Positions 35,197 through 46,084 of a stretch of DNA of 64,000 nucleotides are shown here, one piece after another. Positions within the stretch are counted from its first letter, which is position 1, and each line of letters starts with the position of its first letter. Both the position numbers and the translations under genes were made by a program. The notes under the pieces are model-generated. The model was given only the letters and a program-made list of their open reading frames with translations. It was not told where the DNA came from and searched no databases. The stretch is taken from NCBI GenBank assembly GCA_963931925.1, contig OZ007567.1:90748998-90812997 (forward strand), in the 5' to 3' direction. The stretch is from Onchidella celtica (lineage: Eukaryota > Mollusca > Gastropoda > Systellommatophora > Onchidiidae).

Positions 35197-38100
35197 GGTT
35201 TTGTAACATTGCAAAATTGTGGAAGATCTTCTTTCACTCAGTGAAACTCGGGCACAGAACTGTCCAGAGTGAAGAACAGAAAGTTTGTTTTACGTATGTA
35301 GTCACCCCATGACCATATTTGTTAAAAATACATGTATTGGTTGGTCAAAAATTTGACTGGGAATTGTTGGTTGTTTAGCACACTGTTCTTCTTTAAATTA
35401 GCCATAATAGTAGTTGAACGCATCATATTGTTCAGGAGTATTCTACATCCACTTTGCACATAACTGATCTTATCATAGCATCATCCAACAAAATTCAAGG
35501 ATTGTGGCATTAGCATTCTTTAATTATAAATGTCATTATAGTTGCATGATAGATAAAGTCACAATGTCATGTTTGGAGACAATGCAAACATCCAAAATTC
35601 TTCCTTAAAGCACATCATATTCAAAGGCGAATCAGTGCAATGTGTTATTCAAATACTGTAATTTTTTGACATACCAAATAGGCCTAATGTATTTGAATAA
35701 CTAGCCTGATTTTGGTGAACTGCTATGTACTTTTGTAACCAACAAACGAAGCCTCTATAGTTCACTTTTTTGCTTTCCATGCTGATATATCAAGTAAAAC
35801 ATAGTTACCACACTGTAACTCTGTCAAATGCAGCACTTAGTGGCAGTGTCTTATTTGACTTATCTCCCTTTGCTCTGACAAGGGAAAGGGTTCAAAAATG
35901 TGATTTTAAAAATTGATGATCAAATACATTTATGCATATTTGCCCTTGAATGCATTCAGGGTTGTGACTCCAGTCTGACCTTTTACAAAAAGCAGGCAGA
36001 TGTAAAGTCATCAAGATTCCTCAAAGTCAAAGGCTAACCTCCAATTTAATTGTAGTCTGTGGATGATGCATGGTAATGGCAAGTCAATGAGAACTGAGAG
36101 CAAGTACATGTACATAGGCAAAAAACAGGCTCGCAGCCTGCTTTGAAGGCATTGTGGCCATTCTGAAACAACTTCTATATTAAAAAAGTAATGTATGTGT
36201 ATCTGAATTTCACTACCAATTACTGTCATAGTTGTGCCTTTAATTTGGTCTGATTTTAAGTGAATTGTTTGTTTTTGTTGTTGTTGTTTTTATTTTGGGG
36301 ACTTTCGTTTTAACATTACTGAAGTCTGTTGAAATGAATATTACAGCAACACCTACAGTTTTATCATTTGTTCTGTTTGTGTGACTCATCATCTTTCAGC
36401 ACATATTAATGCATGAATCCATGAGCTTGTTTTATACTGATCATTGTCATGGAGGGAGAGATTTCATAATAAATATATTGTTGAAGTTGATTTTGATTTA
36501 AAGTTAATTGTTGTTTATCCGTGTGGATAAAAAACAGTGATGCATGAACTTTGTACATACACAGTTATAAAAAAAAGAACATATATATGTACATTACCAC
36601 ACATTGTTGTTATCATTCCCTCTGTTAAATTCAAGATCAGCCCTCTTTCTTTCTCTCTCTCTCTGTCTCGCTCGTTCTCTAGTATAACTTTGTTTGAGAG
36701 TTAGAATAAAATGCCTGATTAATAACAAACATTTCTCTTCCAAATTACCCAAAGTGCTCATTGTAATAATGGTTAAATGTAAATGGTCATATCTGATGCA
36801 TTACTATGAGAAAAATGATTGGTACATTTTAAATGGATAGTCAATCTACGTACAACTACAAGCTTCAGAGCAGCACATGCAGCTTGGATATTATACAGCT
36901 TTTTTTATTGTGCCAAAGTAAAATCTTCAGCCTTTGAAGCCACAGCTGTTCACTTTGTGCTGTGGAAAGTTGTCTGTGGTGCAACCGTTTTCTTCACTTC
37001 AGTACCAAAACACTCACCTACACCCCTCCCCCCCCCCCCACCCCACCCCACCCCCACCCCAAATAAATTCAGAAAACAACCATGGTAAAGGGAAAACTGC
37101 ACACACAAAAAAGCAAGAAAATTCACAGCATTGCTAGAACCAATAAGAGAAAAATAACAAATTCAAGTAAAATTTATATTCACTGCTTTGAGGGTGGGAG
37201 TGAAGTGTCATGACTTAATTGCCTTTATAAAGAAGTGACGAAGGTGTACATAACACTAGATTTTTTTAGAAACCACACAAGAATCTTAGGCTGTCTTCTC
37301 AGGTCAATGTGTGTCAATTTTGTTTGACTTCACCGTATTTGTATGGGACTGAAGAAATACCAAAGATCTACCAGAAAATAAAAACAGGTAGAAAAGGTGC
37401 CTGGATGTTGAACCCCCCCCCCCCCCCTTATAAATTTTAAACCAGTTAAAACATGGGGTGGGAATTAAGAAACCCTACAGTGTTACAGAATGTCCGGGGG
37501 AGCAATTTCACCCTCATACAGAATGATTGAGGGCGGGGGGGGGGGGGGGGGCATTTTACAGTACATTGTCATGGTGGGCCCTACTGATAAAATTTACAGA
37601 ATCCTCGGAGCGCTAGGCAATCTACGTACGGGATTTTCGGGCGGTGGTGGGGGCTTTAGGTAGTGCCATGGGGATATTCTTCAGGCTCTTCGAGAAAGTG
37701 CAAGAATATTCTCAATCTCTCATCTGAGAAATTTTAATTTCGCGTAGTTCACCACCGTTGAAAGGAAACTTCTGTTTTTTGTTGTTGTTTTTTCCTTATT
37801 GAAATTTGCCGTGCCTTTGTGGGTTTATACATTGTATGCAACGCTAACCACCAGCATTGGTGGCGATTACTGTAAAACTATTGTCATGAGAAGGCAATAA
37901 TTTGTGCGCTGGGCAGTTTGTATAGTGCCTAATGGGCAGAGTGTTCAGCGTCAGGAGCCAGCAGCGTTCATTAGTGCCGCGAGAAGTACAGTATTAGTGT
38001 AGGGTTCCTCAAATTGTGAAATTTTCGAGCATAGATTTTCACAAAATCCGCCCTTCTTGCAATAAAAGGGGGAACGTTAGAAATACATGTAGCCTAATAG

Positions 38101-39450
38101 TGGAAAGCACTGTACCGTGTTGTTCATACCGCCGTTCAGACGCGATGCTTTTTAATACAGAAAATCTGGCTTTTGCATCAACGCTGTAATAAAATATACG
38201 CTAGCAGAGGTGTCTGGGATAAATCTATTTAGGCCCCTATGGGCATTAATTTCAGTTTTTGGATATTTATGTGTACATGTTTTTTAAATTTGGATCAACT
38301 TGAACTTCGATCACTACTAAGTTTCTTTATTTGTTTGTGTGTTGGTGGTTCATTGCTGTTTTTCATTTAGCCTATTATATTTGGAAATTTAGCAAGCTAG
38401 AATGATTTCCACAAAAAAAGAAAAGTTTTTCCTGCACATTTGAATGGACGAATGAATTGAAACATTTTTAAAAGGTGCAATTTCGTGCAATGTTTGTACA
38501 GACGCAAAGATGGACGTGTATAAATTTGCAAAGACATGACACAAGAAGACTAAATTTGGATCTAGTAAGTAGAATAATTTTCAAAAATTCCAAGAATCCC
38601 GTATAAACAAAAATTCCAAGATAAGGTAAAAAAATCCCAATATTTTGCCTACCCCAAAATACATTAATTAAAATTTACCTTTTCGTTTTGCATTCTCAGC
38701 GATTAGCTCGCATTTCATGCAAAAGTTCCTCCTGCACAGGCAATTTCAAACGGCCTCTTTGCCCGTTTGGCTTTATTCATCTCAAATGGCAGTGTGTGTG
38801 TGTGTGATACAAAGAAATGATAACAAATACACAAAAGCCCGAAAAAGCCAGAGATCTTTAAAAAAAGTATATAATTATTATTATATGATTCCAAGGTAAC
38901 CCCCAAAATCCCAAGACCGGCAACACAACAAAAAGAATCAATCACTGATTTTTATAATTACTGTCTGTCATAAATAATTATATATTTATATATGAAAAAT
39001 TGGATCTGCACAAGAGAAACAAATTTGTAGCCTGGGTTTCCTATGCAGTCCAAACTACTATTTAAACTGGCACGAAACTTTCCCAGTTCCCGGTCATAGG
39101 TTTCAAAAAGTGGAAATTTTGCACATGGGTGGAACAAATATCATTTTTTTGTAGGCGTAGGCAGAATTCTGTACATATTTTAAAGCTTTCACAAGATCAA
39201 AGAGCATCGGAATGCGGCAATATCTTTGCAACTCCCACAGGGTGTCCATCGTCTCCATCTGTCTTTCTATAGATTTCACAAACCAAGAAATCCATTCGCT
39301 GATCGATTTCTGCTCGTTTTGTAAAAACTGATGCAAATTCCAAGAGCAAAAATTAATCATTAAGTGGCAAGTAATCTGGTAACTAAGCACATGAGTGGGA
39401 TGGGAGATTTTATGTACATATAATTATTATCGGAGGATTCAGATATAAAT
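35195..39450. other. Intergenic; G/C homopolymer tracts, no gene recognised
   Basis: No exon recognised. Contains a C/A-rich tract (37022-37061, CCCCA units), a C run (about 37413-37427) and a G run (about 37534-37551), the last two within 110 bp and complementary. A minus ORF at 39103-39390 (95 aa, 'WFVKSIERQMETMDTLW' style) looks somewhat protein-like but was not recognised. Confidence 0.45.
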
Positions 39451-39451
39451 A

Positions 39452-39456
39452 CAGAG
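39452..39456. repeat. Target-site duplication CAGAG (left)
   Basis: CAGAG directly before the left LTR, matched by CAGAG at 47282-47286 directly after the right LTR: a 5 bp duplication as made by Ty3/Gypsy integrases. Confidence 0.9.
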
Positions 39457-40650
39457 TGTCACAAATCCCAGACTGGGAAATGTAATAGTTTATGACAGGA
39501 CGACAATCACGAACAAACAAGTTTAACACTTAACAAAACAACCCATCAGACTCACACATTTATTAAACATAATTATACATATAATAGCGCAATTACATAT
39601 ATTATATTATTGAAATGACTGCCGTACAACGGCCTTATTCTCACACACACGCTCCCTCGGATCCACAATCCGGTAGTTACTCCTAAAGGCACTTCGGCCT
39701 CAGCCTCTCCCCTCAGGGTCTTAATAGTACATTAATGATTCACTGGCACCGCAGTCTCTCAATATCACCGTCCTATTGTCATACACCTTAGCACTCCCCT
39801 AGCACCTCCGCAGGGCAATAACACATTATTATTTCCATAGCCATCAACATGGCAACAACATAATATCAGTTCACTAGCCTATCAACATGGCAACAACATA
39901 GTATCTCATTCACTCTCATATCTACGTCCCCTGCCCGTGGCCTGACTGCCACGACTTTATGTGCCTCTACTGTCCTGCACTGACAGCCTCACTTCTGGCC
40001 TATGTGTGGCCTCCGGCCCTATGCTGGCCTATCCCCTGTGCTCATCGAGGTGGCTCTGCGGCCCGTCCCCGACACCTACAAGAATAACATTACATTGGTA
40101 TAATACCCTACCATTTCTATTCACTCCACCTCTCCTTACAATCCATGAAGCGTACACACACTAGTTCACCTTTCACTCACCACACATCTTACGGTACCAC
40201 ACCTCCATCGGAGTACACACTACTCACTCGCGCTACAAATCCATGAACTCACTTTCATCTATCGCTCATGGCGCACATTGCTATATCCAATATCAAGGAC
40301 TTCCACATTCCTCACATATACTTATTCACATCATGGTAATAGACGAATATAATATAATACATCAATCATAATAATCAATCAACGTTCTACATACCAGTCA
40401 TAACTGGAAAGACTCTCACTAGTCTTCTCGACTGCTTCCCTTTATGTCCGCCCGATGGGCTTTTATTCACAGATCCGCTCCCTAGGACCTTCTAACTTGC
40501 AGTGATAGTTATACAGCGCTTTCGCCTCCTTCAGACCCCCCCCCCCACTACTCACAACAGCACGCTTAACTTGCTGTCTACTGTGAGCCTTTCTTACTCT
40601 ACACCCGCTCTGTAGCAATCCCCTTAATTGCACTCACTCCACTCGTGACA
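39457..40650 (-). repeat. 3' LTR (left on plus strand)
   Basis: 1194 bp, TG...CA ends. By eye identical to 46085-47281 apart from a shorter C-run (11 against 14 C). It contains a small plus-strand ORF (39961-40164) found in both LTRs, antisense to the element and without known domain. Confidence 0.93.
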
Positions 40651-40671
40651 TCATCCCCCACCCCAAAAAAA
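40651..40671 (-). other. Polypurine tract region of the retrotransposon
   Basis: On the element strand, directly before the 3' LTR, the sequence is T-run then GGGGTGGGGGATGA. This is the purine-rich primer site expected for plus-strand DNA synthesis. Confidence 0.7.
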
Positions 40672-41010
40672 TTAATGCAATTAATTTCAAATCGCATCAA
40701 GATGACTGTCAACGAGTGAGCGTGAGCAATACCTACACTAAAAAAAACTGACCTAGCAGTTCCCCTAGTATATAAAATACCGAAATCAGGGCAAAATATG
40801 GATATCAATATGGTCTGAAATATGCATATATGTGTCACCTCATGAATAGCTAACTAAACACAATATCTAATACAGAATCAAAAACCATTCAACCTATCAA
40901 CCATTCTTCATATCATATATTTTATAATGTCAATATTTTAAAGTCGACTCATTCACACAGATCCTGTCAATGTTCCTGTCCTCCGATGTATAAGCTCCTG
41001 AAATCTTGCC

Positions 41011-41850
41011 CTAGGCTCGACTAAGGTAGTCGGCGATATGATTGCTGGTTCCTGGAATTGGTTGAATAACGAAGGTATACGGCTGCAAAGCCAATGCCCA
41101 TCTAGACAAGCGTGGGCTGGACGAACGATTCTTCGACAAAAATGTCAGTGGCTTGTGGTCTGTCTGGATACAAAATTCTCGTCCCATGAGATAACGTCCC
41201 AATTTCTGGACGGACCAAACAATGGCAAGACACTCACGCTCTATCACAGAATACTTTCTTTCTCTCTGCAATAACTTCCTACTGACATAACATACAGGAT
41301 GGAGACATTCGTTCTTCTCCTGTAGAAGACAAGCGCCGACACCAGAGTCCGACGCATCCGTTCTGAGGATAAAATTAGATCGAAAATCGGGTAATATCAA
41401 AATGGGTGACGATGATAATGCTGTCACCAAATTATCAAATGCTGTCTGACCTTCAGACGTCCACTGGACCTTATCGGGTTGTCCCTTCTTAGTAAGGTCA
41501 GTAAGAGAAGATGACAAGGAGGAAAAATTTGGAATGAACTTTCTGTAATAATTTAAAATTCCCACTAAGCTTCTGACTTGTTTCTTTGTTTTAGGGATTT
41601 GCAACCCTACTAACTTGTCAATTTTTGTTTCTTCAGGTCTCTGAACACCTCTACCCACAATATGTCCTAAGAATACTATCTCTGGACATGCCAAATCCAT
41701 CTTTGCGGGTTTAGCAGTTAACCCAAAATGACGTAATCGTTGAAAAATTACTGTTAGTGTCTGAATATGATCAGACCATGTCGACGTATGGCATGCTATA
41801 TCGTCAAAGAATGAAACGACATTAGGTATGTCCTTCAACACTAATCTCAT
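41011..41850 (-). CDS. Retrotransposon pol, part 3: RT C-terminal half and RNase H
   Basis: 279 codons. The RT catalytic box reads SFFDDI (residues 13-18), followed by the LGH...G and thumb region (TKKQVRSLVGILNYYRKFIP). RNase H has its acidic residues in RTDASDSG (D165), IERECLAI (E206), QTDHKPL (D231) and HIADYLSR (D274). The frame begins with an ATG that overlaps the stop codon of the upstream RT ORF, so one RT domain is split between two frames. This looks like a mutation rather than a programmed site, since the break falls between conserved RT motifs. Not expressed as a cellular gene. Confidence 0.9.
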   Translation of the reverse strand: MRLVLKDIPNVVSFFDDIACHTSTWSDHIQTLTVIFQRLRHFGLTAKPAKMDLACPEIVFLGHIVGRGVQRPEETKIDKLVGLQIPKTKKQVRSLVGILNYYRKFIPNFSSLSSSLTDLTKKGQPDKVQWTSEGQTAFDNLVTALSSSPILILPDFRSNFILRTDASDSGVGACLLQEKNECLHPVCYVSRKLLQRERKYSVIERECLAIVWSVQKLGRYLMGREFCIQTDHKPLTFLSKNRSSSPRLSRWALALQPYTFVIQPIPGTSNHIADYLSRA

Positions 41851-42974
41851 AATCGTGCAAACGTCGCTGGCGCGTTTACCAACCCAAATGGCATGACCTT
41901 AAATTGGAATAATCCAATGGGCGTTTGGAACGCCATGTATTGTTTAGACTCCTCAGTAAGCGGGATTTCCCAATACCCTTTCGTCAAATCTATCTTGGAA
42001 AACCACGTGGACCCGGCCAATGAAGCTATTAATTCCTCCTGGAACGGGATAGGCTCCCTATCGCCTACCGTAATAGTGTTCAATCTTCGAAAATCAATAC
42101 AGAACCGCACCGATCCATCAAGTTTCCTCACGAGGACGATGGGTGATGAATACGGCGATGTTGATGGTTCTATCACATCTAACTTCAACATTGACTCAAC
42201 TTCCTTTATGACCCTATCCCTCGAAGAAAAAGGCAACGGATACGGTCTAAGAAATACTGGCTTATCGGAAGTCAACTTTATTTGGTGCTGGATCACCGTA
42301 GTGCGACCCGGCAAATCCGTAACAACATCCGGAAATGACGCTAACAGGGTCTCAAGTTCCCTACTCCTTGAACTCGTAAGGTCAGGGTTAATTTTTACGT
42401 CCCTGTAACCTTGTGTCGGAGTTAACTCCGGCAATTGAATTTGTAACTCCTCCTGCGCCTCGGTGTCGCTTACGTCACAGTCCAACTGGTCTACGACCCC
42501 CGTACAAGCAATAGAGAAGACAGTCTCCTCTGGTCTTGTCTGTGCACACAGATACTGTGGTCTCTCATAAAATCTCTGTAGCATATTAACATGGAAAACC
42601 TTACTCGTTCCATCAATGTGGATAGCGTAATCTACCTTTGAAACAACTCGCTGAATAACATAAGGACCTTTCCATGTCATCAATAACTTATTATGGTCCG
42701 TAGGTAACAACAACAGAACCTTGTCTCCTGGCTTAAAAATTCTCAGTTTGGAACCTCTATCTTTATAGTCTTTTGCTCTTTTCGAAGCGATACCAGAAGC
42801 TTCTTCTGCTATAGTGCGCGCTGAAGATAGTCTTTCTCTTAAATCAACAAGGTACTGAAACCTTTTTAAACGGTTCCGAAACCGTGGGGATCTTTTGACG
42901 AGGAGCCTGGGGTGAACGACCCTTATGCGTCGTCTTTTGGCACGCACTGCACGTCTTACAATATAAACGTACAT
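41847..42974 (-). CDS. Retrotransposon pol, part 2: integrase C-terminus and RT N-terminal half
   Basis: 375-codon frame. Residues from about 33 resume integrase sequence after the catalytic core, with FKPGDKVLLLLP and the GPY/F module WKGPYVIQRVVSKVDY (101-116). A ~75-residue linker follows, then RT from about 225: HQIKLTSDKPV, KLDVIEPSTSPYSSPIVLV, the first catalytic Asp in FSKIDLTKGYWEIPL (D329), and MPFGLVNAPATF, where the frame ends. The start codon drawn is only the first Met of the open frame, not a true initiation site. The preceding ORF overlaps it by 131 bases in another frame. Confidence 0.9.
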   Translation of the reverse strand: MYVYIVRRAVRAKRRRIRVVHPRLLVKRSPRFRNRLKRFQYLVDLRERLSSARTIAEEASGIASKRAKDYKDRGSKLRIFKPGDKVLLLLPTDHNKLLMTWKGPYVIQRVVSKVDYAIHIDGTSKVFHVNMLQRFYERPQYLCAQTRPEETVFSIACTGVVDQLDCDVSDTEAQEELQIQLPELTPTQGYRDVKINPDLTSSRSRELETLLASFPDVVTDLPGRTTVIQHQIKLTSDKPVFLRPYPLPFSSRDRVIKEVESMLKLDVIEPSTSPYSSPIVLVRKLDGSVRFCIDFRRLNTITVGDREPIPFQEELIASLAGSTWFSKIDLTKGYWEIPLTEESKQYMAFQTPIGLFQFKVMPFGLVNAPATFARL

Positions 42975-45165
42975 CTCTGTATACTGACGGCCAATAAAAA
43001 TCTTTCAGAATTCTCTGCTTGATTCTAGCACTTCCCATATGATCCGCTAATGGAACATCATGGGCCAGACGCAATACTGTAGCAATTAACGACCGTGGCA
43101 CGACGACCTGCTTTTGAACGGAAGCCACTGTGACGTACATACGGAACAGAATGCCCCCCTGGACAAAAAAGGAGGACGACCCGTTCTTATATCTCCTCGT
43201 TTTCTCGGTTCGCGCTTCCCCAAAACATGGGTTTAATGATGGGTCCTCCCTTTGTAATCTCGCCAAGCGCTCTGGCGTGATATCTAGGTTGACCGCTGGC
43301 GTCGCCAAAGGTCTAATCTTATCTTTATCCGCTACCCGTCGACGTGTTTCGACCGCGGCGCAAAAGTCAATACCTTTTGATTGCGACCATGCTTGCACGT
43401 TCTCATCGGAAGGGGAACCTACCCGGGATACATTCCCAATGATGAGCTGGGCGCCTGGAAAACAACCAACGACTGCTTCGACTTCCCCGCTAAGGAAAGG
43501 TGTATCTATCATTATTTTTGCCATGGGTAATTTCTCAATGGCCCCCGAAAATTGGATGCACGGGACAGTCTCACCTGCAAGCTGTGAATCCCGAATGCAG
43601 TCCCTATGCACTCCCACAACGGTAGATCCTGTATCTCGTAAAACCGAGACCGGTTCGTCCCCAACAAACCCCGGATAAACCCTAAGACCACCTCCTGTAT
43701 GACATGAATTTATGACGGGGATCTTTCTCCCACAAGGTAAAACACCGGAAGATAATAACTTCTCACAACTGGGACACTTAGAATACTGTCCGCCTCCGTT
43801 GTCCGATGTAACACACGCAGCCGCATGATGAAATTTATTTGGGGAGCATGGACTGGAGCTACTGTCCACGTTCGCCGCTATCCTACCTGCCGGGCAGTTC
43901 ACGCTGATGTGATCTGCTCTTCCGCAGTTCCAACACTTCGCGGCCCTACACTCGCGCGAAAAGTGACCCACGCGTCCGCAAGTCCAACACTCCGCTCCCT
44001 GTGCTGCTCTAGGCCTGGGTCCCCGTGACCCCTCGCGACCGGAACTAGAGTCCCTATGCCGTCGGTCATCGGCAAAGGTCACAAGTCGGCCCCGGCCATT
44101 ACCGCGACCTAGCCCTCCTGCTCGGTCAAACTTACCGGGTCCATATGCCGGTGATTGGTGATAGCCCCTACGCTGCCCCTGGGCTTGCCCGCTATAGGCA
44201 CCACGCCGACGCGACCTGTCCCCAAGTCCTGCCGGCGACCCCTCGACAACGGCGACGTACCCAGCATCTTGGACGTACGCCCTGGCGACTGGTTTGGACG
44301 GATGCGCCGTACGGTATGCCTCCGCCAACCTAGACGCCTCCTGCACCGTCGCGGGTTCGTTCTCTTTCAGGAAAGCCACCAGATCTTTGTGGCACGACGC
44401 GTACAGCTGGTCACGGATCATTAAGTCTTTCAGTTTGGCAAAATCCGTGCCCACATGCGCCAAGTCTACCCAGTTCGCGAAATACTCCGTTAGTCTCGCG
44501 ACGAAGGCAGCAAAGTCCTCCCTGGTATCTGCACGTGCTCGCCTAAACTGCTCCCGGAAATATTCCTCGGTACGCGCAAATCGGCGAAGCAGCAAAGCCT
44601 TCAGCTTATCGTAGTCTTGCACGTCTTCGCGCTGTAGCTCTTTAAAGTAGGTTAACGCTCGCCCCTGCAATAGCGACGCCAGGTACGTGGCCCATAATTC
44701 CTTATTTTCCCCCCATTGCAATTGTGCGTTCAGTTCGAACCTGTAAAGGAAGGCGTCTATGTCGTCCTTCCGGTCGTCGAACGTAGGGAGCTTAATCCTA
44801 ACGCCACCTTTATTGGGTACCTGCCGCTCAACTGTTTCTGTTGGCGCACTCTTTTTGATTTCCAACTCCGCTATTCTTACTCGCGCGTCTGTCTCCCGCT
44901 CTTGAGCTTCTATCTCCTTTAACCTTAACTCCCTCTCCTGCTCCTGAGCCTTAGCCTCTCTTTCCTGTTGCTTAGCCTCTAACTCCTTTAACTTAAACTC
45001 TCTTTCCTCTTCTCTCTGTCACTCTTGAGCCTCTTTTTCTCGCTCTCTATCCTTAGCACGCTCATCGCGCAAATCCGCCTGTTGTTCTTTAATCCAGCCG
45101 CGTAGCTCCTCTCCCTCCAGGCCAAGTTCCTTACCCAACTTCATTAGTTGTTGGAGTTCCGCCAT
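42844..45165 (-). CDS. Retrotransposon gag-protease-integrase N-terminus
   Basis: The natural start is the ATG at 45165-45163 (MAELQQLMKLG), followed by an acidic/basic coiled-coil stretch. A TGA at 45021-45019 (codon 49) interrupts it; the frame then stays open to 42844. Numbering from the next Met (44865): capsid-like region ~25-185, whose part from ~101 (EYFREQFRRAR) to ~185 resembles the SCAN domain; an RG-rich segment; two CCHC knuckles (CWTCGRVGHFSREC 293-306, CWNCGRADHISVNC 311-324); protease DTGS (411-414); and the integrase HHCC zinc module (H602, H609, C639, C642). After SEPFKKV the frame leaves integrase homology and stops, so the DDE core is absent. Confidence 0.92.
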
Positions 45166-45302
45166 TTCACAGATTTATGGTTATGGTATCTATTATGCGA
45201 ACGACCAACCTGTCGGTATGATCACTAACGATACGACCAGAGACCTGAGATCACACCAGATATAACAATACCCAGTTCAGAATACAATTCAGAAATTTAC
45301 CT

Positions 45303-45512
45303 TTACAGCACAACTACTTCTATATCTACAAAATGTATAGCACTATTAATTATAAAAAGAATAGAAAAGACAAGAATAAGGAAATTCAGTAGAAGGACCA
45401 CAAGTACGTCAAGGACAACGAACCAGACTAGGACAAAGCTTCTACAAAAAAAAACTATAATGGAAAAAAAAATGCAACCTACTACGCCGATTACACTACA
45501 AGGTACGAACAA
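45303..45512 (-). other. Hydrophobic 69-codon ORF in the retrotransposon leader
   Basis: Between the primer site and gag, on the coding strand, an ATG opens a 69-codon frame that is almost entirely hydrophobic (VVGCIFFSIIVFF..., several TM-length runs). No family recognised. It lies in low-complexity, T-rich leader and may be chance. Confidence 0.25.
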
Positions 45513-46070
45513 GAACAGAGTCTGAAAAAAAAGAACGTATCTACAGAAAGGTAGAAGAGGGACAAGAGAAACGTCTTCCTAAAACAACGAGGAAGATAGA
45601 ACGCTACAATCTAAACAAAAATACAGGTCCCTACAGAACTGGTCACTGTGATGAACGAAGTTCCAAAGTTTACCACACCTTTTTAAAAGGATAAACTAAG
45701 TTCAACACAGCAAACCCGCGCCACCGCCCGTATAACCTATAACGACAACAACAGCAAAAACCGGGAAACAGACAGATGAAGAGACAGCCCTTAATCCAGG
45801 GCACAAAATTTTCACTTAACTTTTGAAATTTTGAGTCAAACTCCTCCCTTTAATCGGAGCTCTGGCTGCTCGTCTCCTCAGGCTGCACGCACACACTCTG
45901 GAAAGTTTAAATACACATTAATACCTATTCATAGCAATACATGCATCAATATACATTCATTATTATACATAAATCATATCATGAAATGTCCATTCATCCA
46001 ACGAACAAGACAGCACAATTACCCACTAACTAACTACAACTAAATATTACGAAAATGGACGAGTCACAAT

Positions 46071-46083
46071 GGACGAGCCCCCA
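46071..46083 (-). other. Primer-binding site, tRNA-Pro type
   Basis: Read on the element strand just inside the 5' LTR, after one T, the sequence TGGGGGCTCGTCC is complementary to the 3' end of tRNA-Pro (ending GGACGAGCCCCCA). The match is 13 nt including CCA. Confidence 0.85.
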
Positions 46084-46084
46084 A

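Noticed and set aside
39103-39390. Minus 95-codon ORF, somewhat protein-like
   Set aside because: No family recognised and no splice context; it lies next to the retrotransposon insertion site but cannot be supported as a gene.
39961-40164. 67-codon ORF, identical at 46589-46792
   Set aside because: It lies antisense within both LTRs; the duplication is explained by the LTRs, not by coding conservation.
40651-41010. Search for an env-like gene after RNase H
   Set aside because: Only ~360 bases remain before the LTR and no ORF with signal or membrane features is present there on the element strand.
41893-44614. Several plus-strand ORFs of 62-182 codons
   Set aside because: They are antisense shadows of the retrotransposon gag and pol frames.
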